Shown here: piece after piece, positions 1 to 11,001 of the stretch
Position numbering within the stretch: the first letter of the stretch is position 1
How the letters are laid out: every line of letters begins with the position of its first letter
Origin: Ailanthus altissimus
Lineage: Eukaryota; Streptophyta; Magnoliopsida; Sapindales; Simaroubaceae
NCBI GenBank assembly: GCA_946807835.1
Contig: OX327691.1
Coordinates: 16,729,688-16,793,687, forward strand
Reading direction: 5' to 3'
Length of the DNA: 64,000 nucleotides
The notes under the pieces: generated by a model
Seen by the model: only the letters and a program-made list of their open reading frames with translations
Told to the model about the DNA's origin: nothing
Database searches by the model: none
Program-made: the position numbers and the translations under genes

Positions 1-1
1 A

Positions 2-1892
2 GACTCTTCTCCCACTCGTGTCAAATCTTCCTCTGCTTCTCTATCTGAAACTGAAGAGCAAAGTTCTTGGATTGTAAGTAACTTCTCATCTAGTTATGAT
101 ATACTGGTTATTTCTGGAACATTATTGATGATACTTGTTATTTATTTTGTTCTTTGAAAAAGGCTCGTCATCCCTCGGCGTTGGGCAAATTTGAAGAGAT
201 AGTGAATGCCTCAAAAGGGAAAAAGATTGTTATGTTTCTTGATTATGATGGCACCCTGGCGCCTATTGTTGAAGACCCGGATCGAGCTTTCATGACCAAC
301 GAGGTTTGTTCTGTTTAGCTCTCTACTTAATATAGTTTCTTCGTATATTTATTTGCTTTCAACTAATACTTGTTCTTTGCCTTTTCTCGAATGCTCTGTA
401 ACTACAGATGAGAGAAGCTGTGAGGGACGTTGCAAGATATTTCCCCACAGCCATAGTAACTGGGAGGTGCAGAGACAAGGTACATTTTTTCTCTGTCTTT
501 TTTCATACGCGTACACATACAACTTTTGATATTATTTTGTTACTAATGTTTCATGTTTGTTTTATTGGCACTAATTTTGCAGGTTTTTAGCTTTGTAAAA
601 CTAGCTGGACTGTATTATGCTGCAAGCCATGGCATGGACATCGAGGGACCATCCAAAAATCGCAAATACAAGAAGGTGAGAGAATTATATTTACTCTTTC
701 TACACAATTCCTTTTTCTTTTCTTAAAATATATTTTCCTTTTCCTTTTGGCAGCTCTGATTTTTGTTTCTTAACTTTGACCATTATTCAGGGTAATCAAG
801 CTCCCCTCTTCCAGCCCGCCGGTGAATATCTACCCATGATTGATGAGGTGTGTTTCTTTTACGTCGACCTGTAGTTTAAAAAGAAACAGCAATAATAATG
901 CCAGCAAGAAAGATTTTTAATATTTGTATGTTTTCAAATTCAGGTGTACAGAACCTTGTTAGAGAAAACAAAATCAATCCCAGGAGCTTTGGTGGAAAAC
1001 AACAAGTTCTGTCTCTCCGTACACTTTCGCTGTGTTGATGAAAAGGTACAAAATCAATCAACCCACTTGTTCAAAAAAAAAATTTTCTCTCTCTCTCTTA
1101 ATTTCCATAAATTTCAGTGGCTAATAATGTTTTTCTTCTTTGGCAGAGATGGGCTGCTTTAGCTGAGCAAGTAAGCTTAGTACTCGATGAGTATCCAAAG
1201 CTTAAACTAACTCAAGGGAGAAAGGTATTGCTATTCATTTGTTTATTGAACATGAGTTTTCTACTTGGAAGAAAAATATACCCGCATTAGATTTGCTAAT
1301 CTTTTTGATAGCAAATGGAAATTTATTTGTTAATAATGTGACTAAATAACTGTTTGTTGGTTCAATTACAGGTATTGGAAATCCGCCCAACTATCAAATG
1401 GGACAAGGGCAGAGCCCTTGAATTCTTGTTGGAGGCGCTTGGTGAGTATATAATCTACTCAGATTCTGAGTAAATTAATTAATCACTTGTTGGTCTTAAT
1501 ATATTATTATTCATGGAGTAACAATCTTATTTGTTAATTGTGCTTCTTCAGGATATGCCAATTCTAAAGATGTTGTTCCAGTCTATATTGGTGATGATCG
1601 GACGGATGAGGATGCATTCAAGGTACTTAGTATATATGTTCTTCAATTAATTAATTAATTAATTATACTGCTTTTATTCTATATAATAAATATCTCTTGA
1701 TTCCAAGTCATTGAACTTCAGATGTGTGTGATGACTCAGGTTTTGCGCAATAGAGGACAAGGATTTGGGATCCTAGTTTCTAAAATTGCAAAGGAAACAC
1801 ATGCCTCTTATTCTCTTCAAGAACCATCGGAGGTTAAAGACTTTTTGCGGCGTTTGGTGCAATGGAAGCGGCTCTGTCTACGGCAACAATAA
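2..1892 (+). CDS. TPP: Trehalose-6-phosphate phosphatase, 3' part (5' end outside window)
   Basis: The enzyme removes phosphate from trehalose 6-phosphate to give trehalose and so controls the T6P sugar signal. Ten exons join in frame: 2-73, 163-303, 408-479, 583-675, 791-847, 944-1045, 1147-1224, 1372-1441, 1552-1622 and 1740-1892, all with GT-AG introns; TAA is at 1890-1892. HAD-phosphatase motifs are visible: motif [13 protein letters not shown] in exon 2, the TPP-typical [12 protein letters not shown] in exon 3, HFRC in exon 6, and the metal-binding block [11 protein letters not shown] in exon 9. The visible protein begins in a Ser-rich linker and ends in WKRLCLRQQ. The N-terminal exon or exons lie upstream of the window. 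No in-frame stop or damaged motif is seen, so the gene looks functional. Exon boundaries come from reading frame and splice consensus only; exon 1 is the least certain because it is cut. Confidence 0.95.
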
Positions 1893-2109
1893 TAATATTT
1901 TGTAACTGTAAAGATAGAGAAGAAGTTGATCCAACCCCCTAAAATTTGTTATGGGTGGAAGGAAAAATAATGTATTTTTCTTGTTCAGAGATTTTCAAAT
2001 ATAAATATGAAAAGGCAAATTTCCGCGAGCTTGGAAAGAAAAAATCTTCAAGTACCCTACGTGCATGCCTTTCTTCTATTATTAGTAGAGGTTTTTCTGG
2101 TACTCAAAA

Positions 2110-2188
2110 TGACAAAAAAAATAAAAGAATAAAGAAAGAAAGAAAGAAACAGAAGGGAGAAGAAGAAGAAGAAGAAGAAGAGGGGAAA
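2110..2188 (+). repeat. Purine-rich tract with (GAA)n microsatellite
   Basis: About 80 bases downstream of the TPP stop are almost pure A and G, with GAAA units followed by about seven GAA units. Reading frames through it give only Lys/Glu- or Phe/Ser-rich low-complexity peptides, so no coding function is claimed. Confidence 0.85.
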
Positions 2189-5100
2189 TAATTGGACAAA
2201 TTTCATAATCATGAAAGCGAACGTCCCACATTCATCAGCCGTCAATTTTCTGTGAATTGTACTTATCATGCAACTGTGAATTGTCAGAGGGCGATATTGA
2301 TCTGTAGTAGATATTAAGAATGCTGTTTATTAATTACAGCATGGGAATTTAATACAAAGAAATTTTAGGTTCTGCAGGAAAGCAACATGATCTGAATTTA
2401 CTGCTTTAATTTCCCAGTAAATATTTCAATATTCTGCATCTATTTTTCTTGATGCTCACGGGAATTATCAATGGCCTCTTATTGTTATCGTATGCCAAAC
2501 CAAGCTAAAATCTGTGGCTTTGTTTTACTACAAACTCTGGAAGTTCATTACGAGTCAATACGATCATGAGACAAATCACTATTTAATTTGTGCTTCACTT
2601 AACATGTTGCTTTTTGTGCCAAAGGTATAAATTAAAAAGAAATCAGAAAAAGCTACACTTTCGATACATTTGTGCAGTCAAATTATGTTTTTCTTTCCTT
2701 TTATAAAGAAAAAAAATAATAATAAGACAGATTTTTGTCACCGAAAGACTTGCATACAATCCTTAATCCATAAGCTTTCTCAAATAAGCACATGCTTGGG
2801 AATCCATGCAAAGGAATTGTAAACCCAACAACTCCTAAAAAGTTTCTTAATTAGTTTTATCTCTCTTGGGAACCATGTTAATTTGTGCACTTGTGGGTTT
2901 TTTGAGGCTACTGAAGATAATAGTTATGGGGTTTTTGCTGGCTGGGTTTCTAAAATATACACGACTTGTTTTTTTACCGACACCAAGAATTAAGCAAATG
3001 AAATTGCAGTGTCAATTCTCGAACTTAGTGTATCACCATCCCTTGTGTCAATACTAGCATGCACTATAACATTTTTTAAAAGCTAAAAAATAATGGAGAG
3101 AGAGAGCATGTGTAACAGTTGTAAAGATACCTAGAAAGTCAGACAGCGTGGCTCTTATGGGACATTAAACTACATATAATATTCTCTTTTATATAATAAG
3201 GTTTAATTCTTATGTTGTTTTTATATTCGACTATATATAGAAACCAAGAAACCCCATGGATAATGAGAGCCAAACTTTTGACCACGCTTAAAATATGCAA
3301 TACATAAAAGTAATTGATGTTTGTGATTGACGTTTACACTCTTCTAACAACATAATGACATATGAAATAATTCAACATTGATCAATTTCATTTTTCTCTT
3401 TAAGTGATCGAATATTCTCTCCCCCCCCCCACCTATTTTAAGTAATTATAACCCTTTATGTGTGTGTGTATGTATATATATATTTCAGTTCCCGAATGTT
3501 CATATTGATTTTTCTAGTTTTGAGAAGAAGATAAAATGCATACTGTATTTCTATTGTGAATGTGAACAATGAAAGGCCATATCCCTGTAATTTAAGGTAA
3601 TTAAATTGTGCATCTCGTACTGACTGGATAAGTAACTAGATTAGTTTCTTCAATGTAAAAATTATAAATAAATATACACGGGTCCTTCTTCGACGATTGT
3701 GAAGATTGTTGACAACTTAGACATTACGAGAACAAAGTTAATTACATTTTATAGTAAACGACTTGTACTTGTTTCTATATATAATGAAATAACTGACACC
3801 AGTCATCTAATTGTGAAAATATCATTTTATACCTGATTAATGTGTCTGGGTCTATTTTCCTTTTCTTATTTTAATAACTCAATCCTACTGCATCCATGAC
3901 TTTTCCTTGTCGCACGTATCAAACATCTTCAGCTTTGCCTTAAAAAAATAAATTAAACAAGCTAAGACACTGGCCAAATTAAATAAATCAACTTAGCAGA
4001 GTGAAAGAGAGAGTTGGCACTATTTGAGGGTACATGATCATGTTTATAATGGAGCACAATCACAAATTTTACATTTGTTTAAGATATTTAAGGGAATTAA
4101 TTAAAGGTACAGAGATAATACTTTGGAGTAAAAGACATGAATTCATTGGTGAAACATGATCCTCGTGATCCGGTAAAGGGACAAAAGGATACTTGTTCAG
4201 TAAGTTCAAATGATCATTGAAATCAAGGCCATTGCTCACAAACAGAAATATAGACCTAACCATTGGGCACTTAGATTTTAGAGAGCCCACCTCAAAAACT
4301 GAAAGGAATCTAAAAGTTGTTTTTAAATGTATCTAAAATCCCTATTTTAATGGTTATTTCAGAGAATTAGGTGGTGAAAGGGAAACCCACTACAAGCAAG
4401 CTAAGTAAAGGGAATCCATAGTTATTGAAATGAGGAGTTGGAATCCACTTGAAGTGCAAGATTTGAAGAAGACACATGGATTTTTAACTGGGGACCCCCA
4501 ACATGCTTCCAAGCCATGAAACACACACTGATCTGGCTCTTTCATACGTGTAAAGAAATTTGCCCACTAGATTCAACCCATCATTGTTGCCTTAAACTGA
4601 AATAAAATAAACTACTTGAAGCTCCAATTATTGGTGGAAAAAAGGGACACTTCCCCATAACAACCAACTATGCCTCACTAACTGATCACATTTTAATTTT
4701 ATCAAAAATTAAACCCTGTTAGATCTTCTACATAGTGGGTTCTCGAGGCTCAATGATATAATAATTTAGATATAGTATAATGAATCTCTCCTGTTCCCAA
4801 CAAACCATATATGCTTATGAATATTTAATAATCTTCATTTAGTATTATAACACCCCTTCCCATTCAGAGTTTACAGCTTCAACCCATGATGTAGAACAGT
4901 ACTTAAAGACCCATGCTTATATTATACAATAATTATGATCATTTGTTTTGGCTCTCTTGAGAGATGCTCCTGCCGCATTTCTTTGACACTGGAATACCCA
5001 AATCGATGAACGTGTCAATCTCAGCCAATGGTCCCCGTATTGAGGGTCGAGCAAAGGGGCTGCATTTTCATAGCAGAAGTGATGATATTATTTCGTATAT

Positions 5101-6563
5101 AAGTTGGTGTGGTGCATTGTTGGGCTACCTAGCTTAGCTATGCGCTTTCAACCTTGGATATAATTTGATACCCATGTGATCCAGATGACCTTGTTTGAGG
5201 GAGCAAATTTATAAGGTGTTTCATATTTTGTGTGAAAAGACTATTGTTGCTTTGATCGTACGCTCAAATTATATTATTGATGTAAAAGATCATACTGACA
5301 CGCAGGAGAACAATCACCACCCAGTTGCATCTCATTTAATAGTTCTAAATCAATGTGAAAGACAGTCTTAACAATATATAATAATGTGTACTATTTATTA
5401 ATTTGTATTGCATTAGTGGATTCTGCATATATAATTTATGTACAACTCGATCGGCTAGCACGAAGACAAGCATCACAATTGACATTGTAGTAGGTTTTCA
5501 ATACTTTGAATCTTTGAATAAAGAGGCAATATTTAAATGTTAATGGCGATTAATCATAATCAGCTTTGCGTATAATAGTTATAGTTTTCAAATTAATTAC
5601 ACAAAGAAGCATGTGCTAACTCTTTATTAGGGTTCCCTCTTCTGTTCCAGTGATCATTTTACACATCAGAAACTAAATACATCATATACGAGCGTTTTGT
5701 CATGATATATTTCAAAATTCCAATGAGTTTGTGGTCACGCACGTACGTAAAAATTACCACCCACTTGTCTATCTTTTGAAACATCAAAAGGTTTGTCGCA
5801 AGTGTACTTCCATTTTGATTTTCTAGGGTTAAGTTCTATCTCCTAAATGTTGCTTTCTTATCATTAAACTTAAAAATTTATTGGCTTTCTTAGTAAACTA
5901 TATATGTAGGTTTTGTTCGGTCTTTTTCGGGAGAAGAATGTGCAGGCAAATGACAAGTTGTTCTCCCGCGCTATGAAAATGATATTTCATTTAATCTTCC
6001 ACATTACGAAAGTAACACGTGCCATGGCCACTTCAATCGGCTTTTACATATCGAAGAACGAATCATTGTCTTTTTATGATCATTTGCTTTCTTGTACAAT
6101 GACATGCAAAAGTTTAAGGTGCAGATATGTAATCAGGTGAGGGTAACCAATCCAATTATATATGGCACATATATCAGTTATGATATCTAATATATTCAGA
6201 ACCGTCGATATAAAGCTATTCAATAATTGGGCATAAAACCTGCTCCAGATGAATCTAAAAGAAACAATCAGGCCGAAAGCAACTGAGGGAAAGAGAGAAA
6301 GAGGAATCCCATTAAGGCAAACCATTATGGGAGTAATCATTGAGCCGCCGTTAGGTAATTATGTGTTCTTGATTAGAAATTCAAATCAGACTCCCTTTCT
6401 GTGATGACATGGGTATTATTAATTGAGTCTTAGGGATCGGATAGCTAATAGAAATTTGAGAAATTAATATAGAAGAATAATGTATTCATTGTCTTATAAT
6501 TATATGAATAATCAAAATAATGCATGAATAAATATGAAAGAATACATATTTTAATGAATCAAA

Positions 6564-6599
6564 ATAAGCTTACATGCAGTTGCAGACATGTAAGCTTAT
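6564..6599. repeat. Perfect 13-bp inverted repeat (hairpin)
   Basis: The arm ATAAGCTTACATG (6564-6576) is followed by a 10-base spacer (6577-6586) and its exact reverse complement CATGTAAGCTTAT (6587-6599). The spacer contributes a smaller TGCA/TGCA symmetry. A 15-base sequence beginning CTTATAATTATATGA overlaps the right arm and also occurs about 100 bases upstream near 6493. No gene is adjacent; function unknown. Confidence 0.8.
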
Positions 6600-6664
6600 A
6601 ATTATATGAGCTAACTTGCCAATCTTCTCAGTTTTATATATTTTAATACATTTTCTCGCTAGTC

Positions 6665-6665
6665 A

Positions 6666-6707
<42 letters not shown>

Positions 6708-6709
6708 AC
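6665..6709. repeat. Compound (TA)n(TG)n microsatellite
   Basis: An uninterrupted TA run of roughly 16 bases passes directly into about 12 TG units. Compound dinucleotide repeats like this are usually length-polymorphic. Confidence 0.95.
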
Positions 6710-7329
6710 ATGCATGAAAGAATAACGGGTATTCATGAGCTTATACTTCCGAAAGAATAGCTCCCAATGCCTCTACATGTTCTCGTGACGGAGAAATTTC
6801 CAATTCCAAAACGCCTTATAATATCTTACGTCTCCACTAAGTGCTGATCTACGGGAAAATATATGCACGAAAATGCAACAATCATTCTTGGACTTGGTAT
6901 AAGCATAAACTTAAGCTTGAATCTTGATAAACATATTACAGTTGACCTCCTAGAATTTTGAATTTAATTTGACCGTCTGAATAACTAATTAAAATGGGAA
7001 GGAATATTATGGTGACTAGATTGTTGAGAGTCAAGTTAAGCTGAGGTGGCAGTTAAAGTTAGTTTGAAAAGTCAAACCTTAGTTAGCTAGTTAAGAATGG
7101 AAAAGTCTCCCGCCAAAAGTTCGTTTCTTCGTAACATAATTTAGGTGATCTTGTTATTGAGTTAAAATTCTCCAGCCACACACTAGTAACACAACGGAGC
7201 TTAAAATGATGAAAAAATAAAAATAACAAGAACAAGAACCAAAAAAGAGCCATCAAAATGGATAAAGAATTGAAGTAACACAACTTCCATTGCTAAGCTT
7301 TCTTTTTTTTTTGATACCCAACTAGGTTA

Positions 7330-7830
7330 GAAACTAAATTCCGAAGAAATTAGGATAGTCATACTAGCTAGTAGGTTTGATACCTTTTGACAATGTATGA
7401 TCAACAGACTGCAGTCAAATCGGATCATTCAACAACAAGTTTTATATTTCCAGGACGGATGAGAACTAACCGTCATCCTACCACGTATCTTCATCTTTAG
7501 AGACAAATACCCTCTTCTCTTGTTCTGCATTTTTAACTCTTAAAGTGAAATGATACTCTAGCTAGCCTGGTATAATTGTTTCAAACTTTAAGCTGGGCTG
7601 TTTAGGTTTATGTCAAAGCAAATTTGATAGCTATCGTAATGTTAAAAGCACTTATACTAATACTAACCAAGAGAACGCATCACAAGCAGCAAGATCAGCT
7701 GGCTCTGGCACGGCTTCTGCTTTTTCTTTATTATGACTAGAATGGCGTTCAAGCATTTTCGGGGAAGGGACACGATAGATTTGATCTTTAAATAGGGATT
7801 TGAAACCGTAGGGCCCGCTGATGACTAGGT
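7330..7830 (-). pseudogene. Decayed NDR1/HIN1-like (NHL, LEA_2-type) gene fragment
   Basis: On the minus strand a stretch at 7789-7760 reads KDQIYRVPSP, very close to the cytosolic motif found just before the membrane segment in one group of plant NHL proteins. Just upstream, after a frame change, 7808-7795 gives a QIP-type sequence that normally precedes this motif. Just downstream, after another frame change, comes an E-N-A-like triplet, then an Arg/Ser-rich, Cys-containing stretch (about 7715-7680) interrupted by TGA codons, as expected for the basic/Cys region before the NHL transmembrane helix. Further along, about 7610-7565, one frame gives KPKQPSLKFETI, similar to the post-membrane RPxAPxYSIE segment. 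Several frameshifts and stops make it non-functional. Family assignment is from memory of NHL motifs; the outer limits are approximate. Confidence 0.6.
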
Positions 7831-7854
7831 TTATGCCTTATGGAGAAAATGCTG

Positions 7855-7872
7855 ATTAGGGTTAGGGTTTTA
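7855..7872. repeat. Short telomere-like / telo-box sequence
   Basis: ATTAGGGTTAGGGTTTTA contains two telomere-type units in tandem. On the minus strand this is AAACCCTAACCCTAAT, the telo-box found in promoters and leaders of many plant housekeeping genes. It lies just upstream of the NHL-like pseudogene on the same strand, so it could be a leftover of that gene's promoter or leader. Confidence 0.6.
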
Positions 7873-9882
7873 CTCATCCGTGCATGAGATTATTTTTACA
7901 GATCGTTTACCGGTCAACTTTGTACGTTAAAAAAAAAAAAAAAAAGGCTCCCACTTTGAATGGGCCTGGGGTGCAAAGTGGAATGAGGTAATGGACTCGG
8001 GAGGTCAATCCTCGAGCATGAATGAACCCACCGATTTTCAATTCTTCATTGCTAATTGTAAAAGGCCGGTCGAATTGATTTGATCTTGCAGTCATGTTCA
8101 CAGGCATGATTCGGTAAGGAGTAAGGACCCAGTATTTGAATTTGTGGCGCTGCCGTAATAGATGAAAATGAAATGCACGTTATGGATCATATTCCCTTAA
8201 AATATTGACACAAAGCAGAGACTTTATCATTAACTAAACTATTTTGCGATTGTCTTTAATTGGACACTACATGATTAATTCTAATGGCTGATACCCGAGC
8301 ATGACGAACGACATAGTGAGGGTTTTAAAATTGAATAATCCAATATCAAATAACTTTTAAAAAAAGAATCAAATTTTATATTCTAGCTCTGAATTATGGG
8401 TAAAACTATTTAGAATTTCAGCTCATAAATAATTTAGAAAGTGATTGTAGAAAATAATCTAATAATAATTACACCTCTCAATGATAATTGTTGAGGTCTT
8501 GTATTTGGATAATTTTTCTCCCAGGTTAAAAAAAAAGTTTACATAACATGTAATTCGAAATTACTTATATACCATGTTAAAGTTAAACTTGTTGTTTAGT
8601 TTTGATAAATATGGTTGATCTATAGAGTTTTATATGCTTGGGGGATGTTACACAATTTTATTTGAGTTAAAAATCGTAATTGTCAACCTAATTCAACAAA
8701 TTTGATAGAGAATTATTGACTTGATTAACAATTTATTACTAACTTTTATTATTTGTTCCTATCTCATGCCTCTATTAAGAAGACCAATGATCAAAACACA
8801 GTTTCTAATACAGTAATACTTGTAACATTATAGCCATCAAATAGTTCTTCATGTTTATTAAAAATTGTCTCAAAATTTCTCAAAAAATATGTATTTATTT
8901 AAAAAAAATTTGAAAAATGCAACACGAAATTGAAAAGAAAACTTGACAAATGTAATAAAAATTTTAGTGGTACATAAGAGTTGTAAACGGTAGAATGATT
9001 AAACAAGAAATAAGAGATGACCAAGTCAAGTCATGATCATGAGGAAGATTGTTATCATAACTTTGATAAAGTCAAACACTAAACGCCACTCCTCCAGGCT
9101 CCAGCTCCAGCTCCAGCCTCTAGGACTAGGATGGATGGGTCTTTTTATTAAATTGACTACATGGGCCATACCAATTTATAGAAAAATCCTCACTCTCTCT
9201 TGTATTGAATAATATTAATATTAACAAATGGATCTGTAGCCTCAAATATACCTCTAGAATCTTGAAATTGTAACCCAATCTGCCTCTCTATGGCTATTGG
9301 CTAGAAACAGATTCATCCAGCTCTTTATAGAAACAATTTTGCTGATTCCTGCTAATATCCCATCAATACCGAGTATTATGCTCTTAATTATGCACTTAAG
9401 AATTTGTAGTACATTCTTTTAGTGAAAGTTTCAAATTCAATTCTTTCCTCTCAAGTCAAAAAAAAAAAAAAAAGCTCTTAATTATATTTTTGTTGAACCA
9501 GACTCCAATAATAATATTATGCCCCAACTGGCATAAATTGATCAATCACGCCTTTTCTATTCTTATTAAAAAAAATTATTGAAAAACCAACTTGATAATC
9601 CTTTCCAAAATATTTTTCTTGTATTAAAATTAAAAAAAAAAAATTCACAAACTCATATATTATAACAGCAACACGTGGGTAAGAGCCAGTGACAGACAGA
9701 CAAGTTATGGTATAAATCACAGTCGATTGAATATGTCTGACCTTGATAGAGTGGGCGGTGAGCAAAAGCAACGGCACTGCCCAGGGTTCCTAACACAAGA
9801 TCCCCCAAAAAATCTTGAGCGAGTACATCATTAACTCCACATGGCATTAAGCAAACAAAGTAGGCCCCGCCCCCCCTCCTAT
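7873..9882. other. Intergenic, no gene recognised
   Basis: Mixed sequence with poly-A runs at about 7929-7945 and 9459-9473, a GGGCC-containing patch near 7960 and a short CTCCAG-type repeat at about 9091-9120. A 64-codon minus-strand ORF at 9653-9847 and a 66-codon one at 7907-8107 were read but match no family I recognise. Confidence 0.55.
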
Positions 9883-9894
9883 GTCAACGGTCAA
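9883..9894. promoter_or_regulatory. Adjacent W-box-like motifs upstream of the F-box gene
   Basis: GTCAACGGTCAA holds two back-to-back TTGAC cores on the minus strand (TTGACC and GTTGAC), about 145 bases before the F-box start codon. TTGAC(C/T) is the WRKY-binding W-box core. Paired cores suggest, but do not prove, stress-responsive control. Confidence 0.35.
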
Positions 9895-10038
9895 ACGTAC
9901 AACCTCATGATGCACAGCCACTCCTCTTCAATCTCTCCATCAAGCTTAGCTCATTTATCTGTTTGAAAAAGTAAGAAGCATAGACAAAGCAAAGCTTCAA
10001 AGTTTTAGAAAACACCCAGACGGTCTTAAAAAGCCAAG

Positions 10039-11001
10039 ATGGACGGCTTCGATCAGCTCCCGGACTCGCTGGTTCTGCTGATATTCAACTCGGTCTCCGA
10101 CATCAAGACCCTGATCCGGTGCCGTTCCGTCTCGAAACGGTTCAGCTTACTCGTCCCACAAACCGAATCCCTCTATCTAAAAGTGGACCGAGTCATCTCG
10201 CCCGAGTCGGATTCCGATTCACTCCTCCTCACCTTCTTCAAAATCTTCTTAAAGTCCCTCCACGACCTGCTAACCACCCCCACCAAATCCATCAACCCGA
10301 CCCGAACCCCAACCCAGAACTCGCCCTCCCATATCCTATCCCAGTTCCACCGCGTGAAAAAACTCCAGATAGAGCTACCCGTCGCTGACTTCAAATTAGA
10401 TAAAGGGGCAAGAGTCAAATGGCAAGCTCAGTTCGGAAAAAGCTTGAAAAGTTGCGTGATAATCGGGTTCAAGTCAGGATCACTGACAGGTGGCGTGGAC
10501 ATCTCCGGAAGCCTGAAGACGCGGGTAATGTGGACGATAAGCGCGTTAATCGCTGCGTCGGCCAGGCATTATATGCTGGAAGAAGTAATCAAAGAGCATG
10601 AAGAAATGGAGAGGTTGGTGTTGGTTGACAGAGAAGGGGAGGGCACGGTGGTGATGGATAAGGAGGGGATGAGGGAGTGTAGATTAGAGGCGGCACACGT
10701 TAGTGAGGAGTGGGGCCGGACATTGGTGCCGAGCGTGAGGATGCGGATGAGGCACGAGGCACGGCTCGTGCTGACGGGTGGAGTCCAGGTTGAGGGCGCC
10801 ACGCTCGTGGTGGTTAGGCCCAGCAGTGCTGGTGCTGGTGCTGGTGCTGGTGCTGGTGCTGGCGGAAATGATGACGTGGAGGATGCTGAGCTGGCACTGG
10901 GAGCCTTTGGTCATACTCATGTTGATGATTGGATATATAGAGGCGTTGCGCAGGAATTGTTAAAGAGCAGAGGCTATATGTTGGAGATGAATTCCTTTTG
11001 A
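10039..11001 (+). CDS. F-box protein, AUF (auxin up-regulated F-box) type
   Basis: Intronless 320-residue protein. Residues 2-45 form an F-box: a D-x-LPDSLVLLIFNSVSDI helix, then TLIRCRSVSKRF and the LxxQTESLYL turn, placing it as the substrate receptor of an SCF ubiquitin ligase. The family architecture (F-box, a variable linker with Ser/Asp and Pro stretches, then a conserved region with RxKxLQIELP and later TRVMWTISALIAASARHYML and VRMRHE) matches the plant AUF1/AUF2-like group as I remember it. Length (about 310-330) also fits. Unusual: an Ala-Gly tract at residues 264-276, encoded by a GGTGCT hexanucleotide repeat, sits just before the conserved C-terminal block ending WIYRGVAQELLKSRGY. 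The GC-rich coding sequence contrasts with its surroundings; other-frame ORFs here are shadows. It converges on mTERF copy A. The start ATG follows CCAAG and is the first in frame. Confidence 0.9.
   Translation: MDGFDQLPDSLVLLIFNSVSDIKTLIRCRSVSKRFSLLVPQTESLYLKVDRVISPESDSDSLLLTFFKIFLKSLHDLLTTPTKSINPTRTPTQNSPSHILSQFHRVKKLQIELPVADFKLDKGARVKWQAQFGKSLKSCVIIGFKSGSLTGGVDISGSLKTRVMWTISALIAASARHYMLEEVIKEHEEMERLVLVDREGEGTVVMDKEGMRECRLEAAHVSEEWGRTLVPSVRMRMRHEARLVLTGGVQVEGATLVVVRPSSAGAGAGAGAGAGGNDDVEDAELALGAFGHTHVDDWIYRGVAQELLKSRGYMLEMNSF
10826..10863 (+). repeat. (GGTGCT)n coding hexanucleotide repeat
   Basis: About six copies of GGTGCT inside the F-box gene encode alternating Gly and Ala. Unit-multiple length changes would keep the reading frame. 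Confidence 0.95.

Larger units (their letters stand above)
2189..7329. other. Intergenic, no gene recognised
   Basis: AT-rich sequence with scattered short ORFs (60-86 codons) that resemble no family I know. It contains a C10 run at 3421-3430, small TA and TG repeats near 3470, and less AT-rich patches around 4380-4620 and 4960-5160 that hold no recognisable exon. Two structured spots (6564-6599 and 6665-6709) are listed separately. Confidence 0.6.

Noticed and set aside
6330..6365. ATTGAGCCGC, similar to the miR171 core
   Set aside because: Only about 10 bases match and I found no complementary star arm within 250 bases on either side.
7815..7858. TGATGA...CTGA spacing suggesting a C/D snoRNA
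   Set aside because: The boxes are only about 30 bases apart, with no terminal stem and no second box pair; the region is better explained by the NHL pseudogene.
7907..8107. 66-codon minus-strand ORF that read like a possible organelle insertion
   Set aside because: I could not match it to any chloroplast or mitochondrial gene; it ends in a poly-A run.
9653..9847. 64-codon minus-strand ORF with a fairly normal amino-acid composition
   Set aside because: No recognisable family, no splice context and no flanking exon; left as intergenic.
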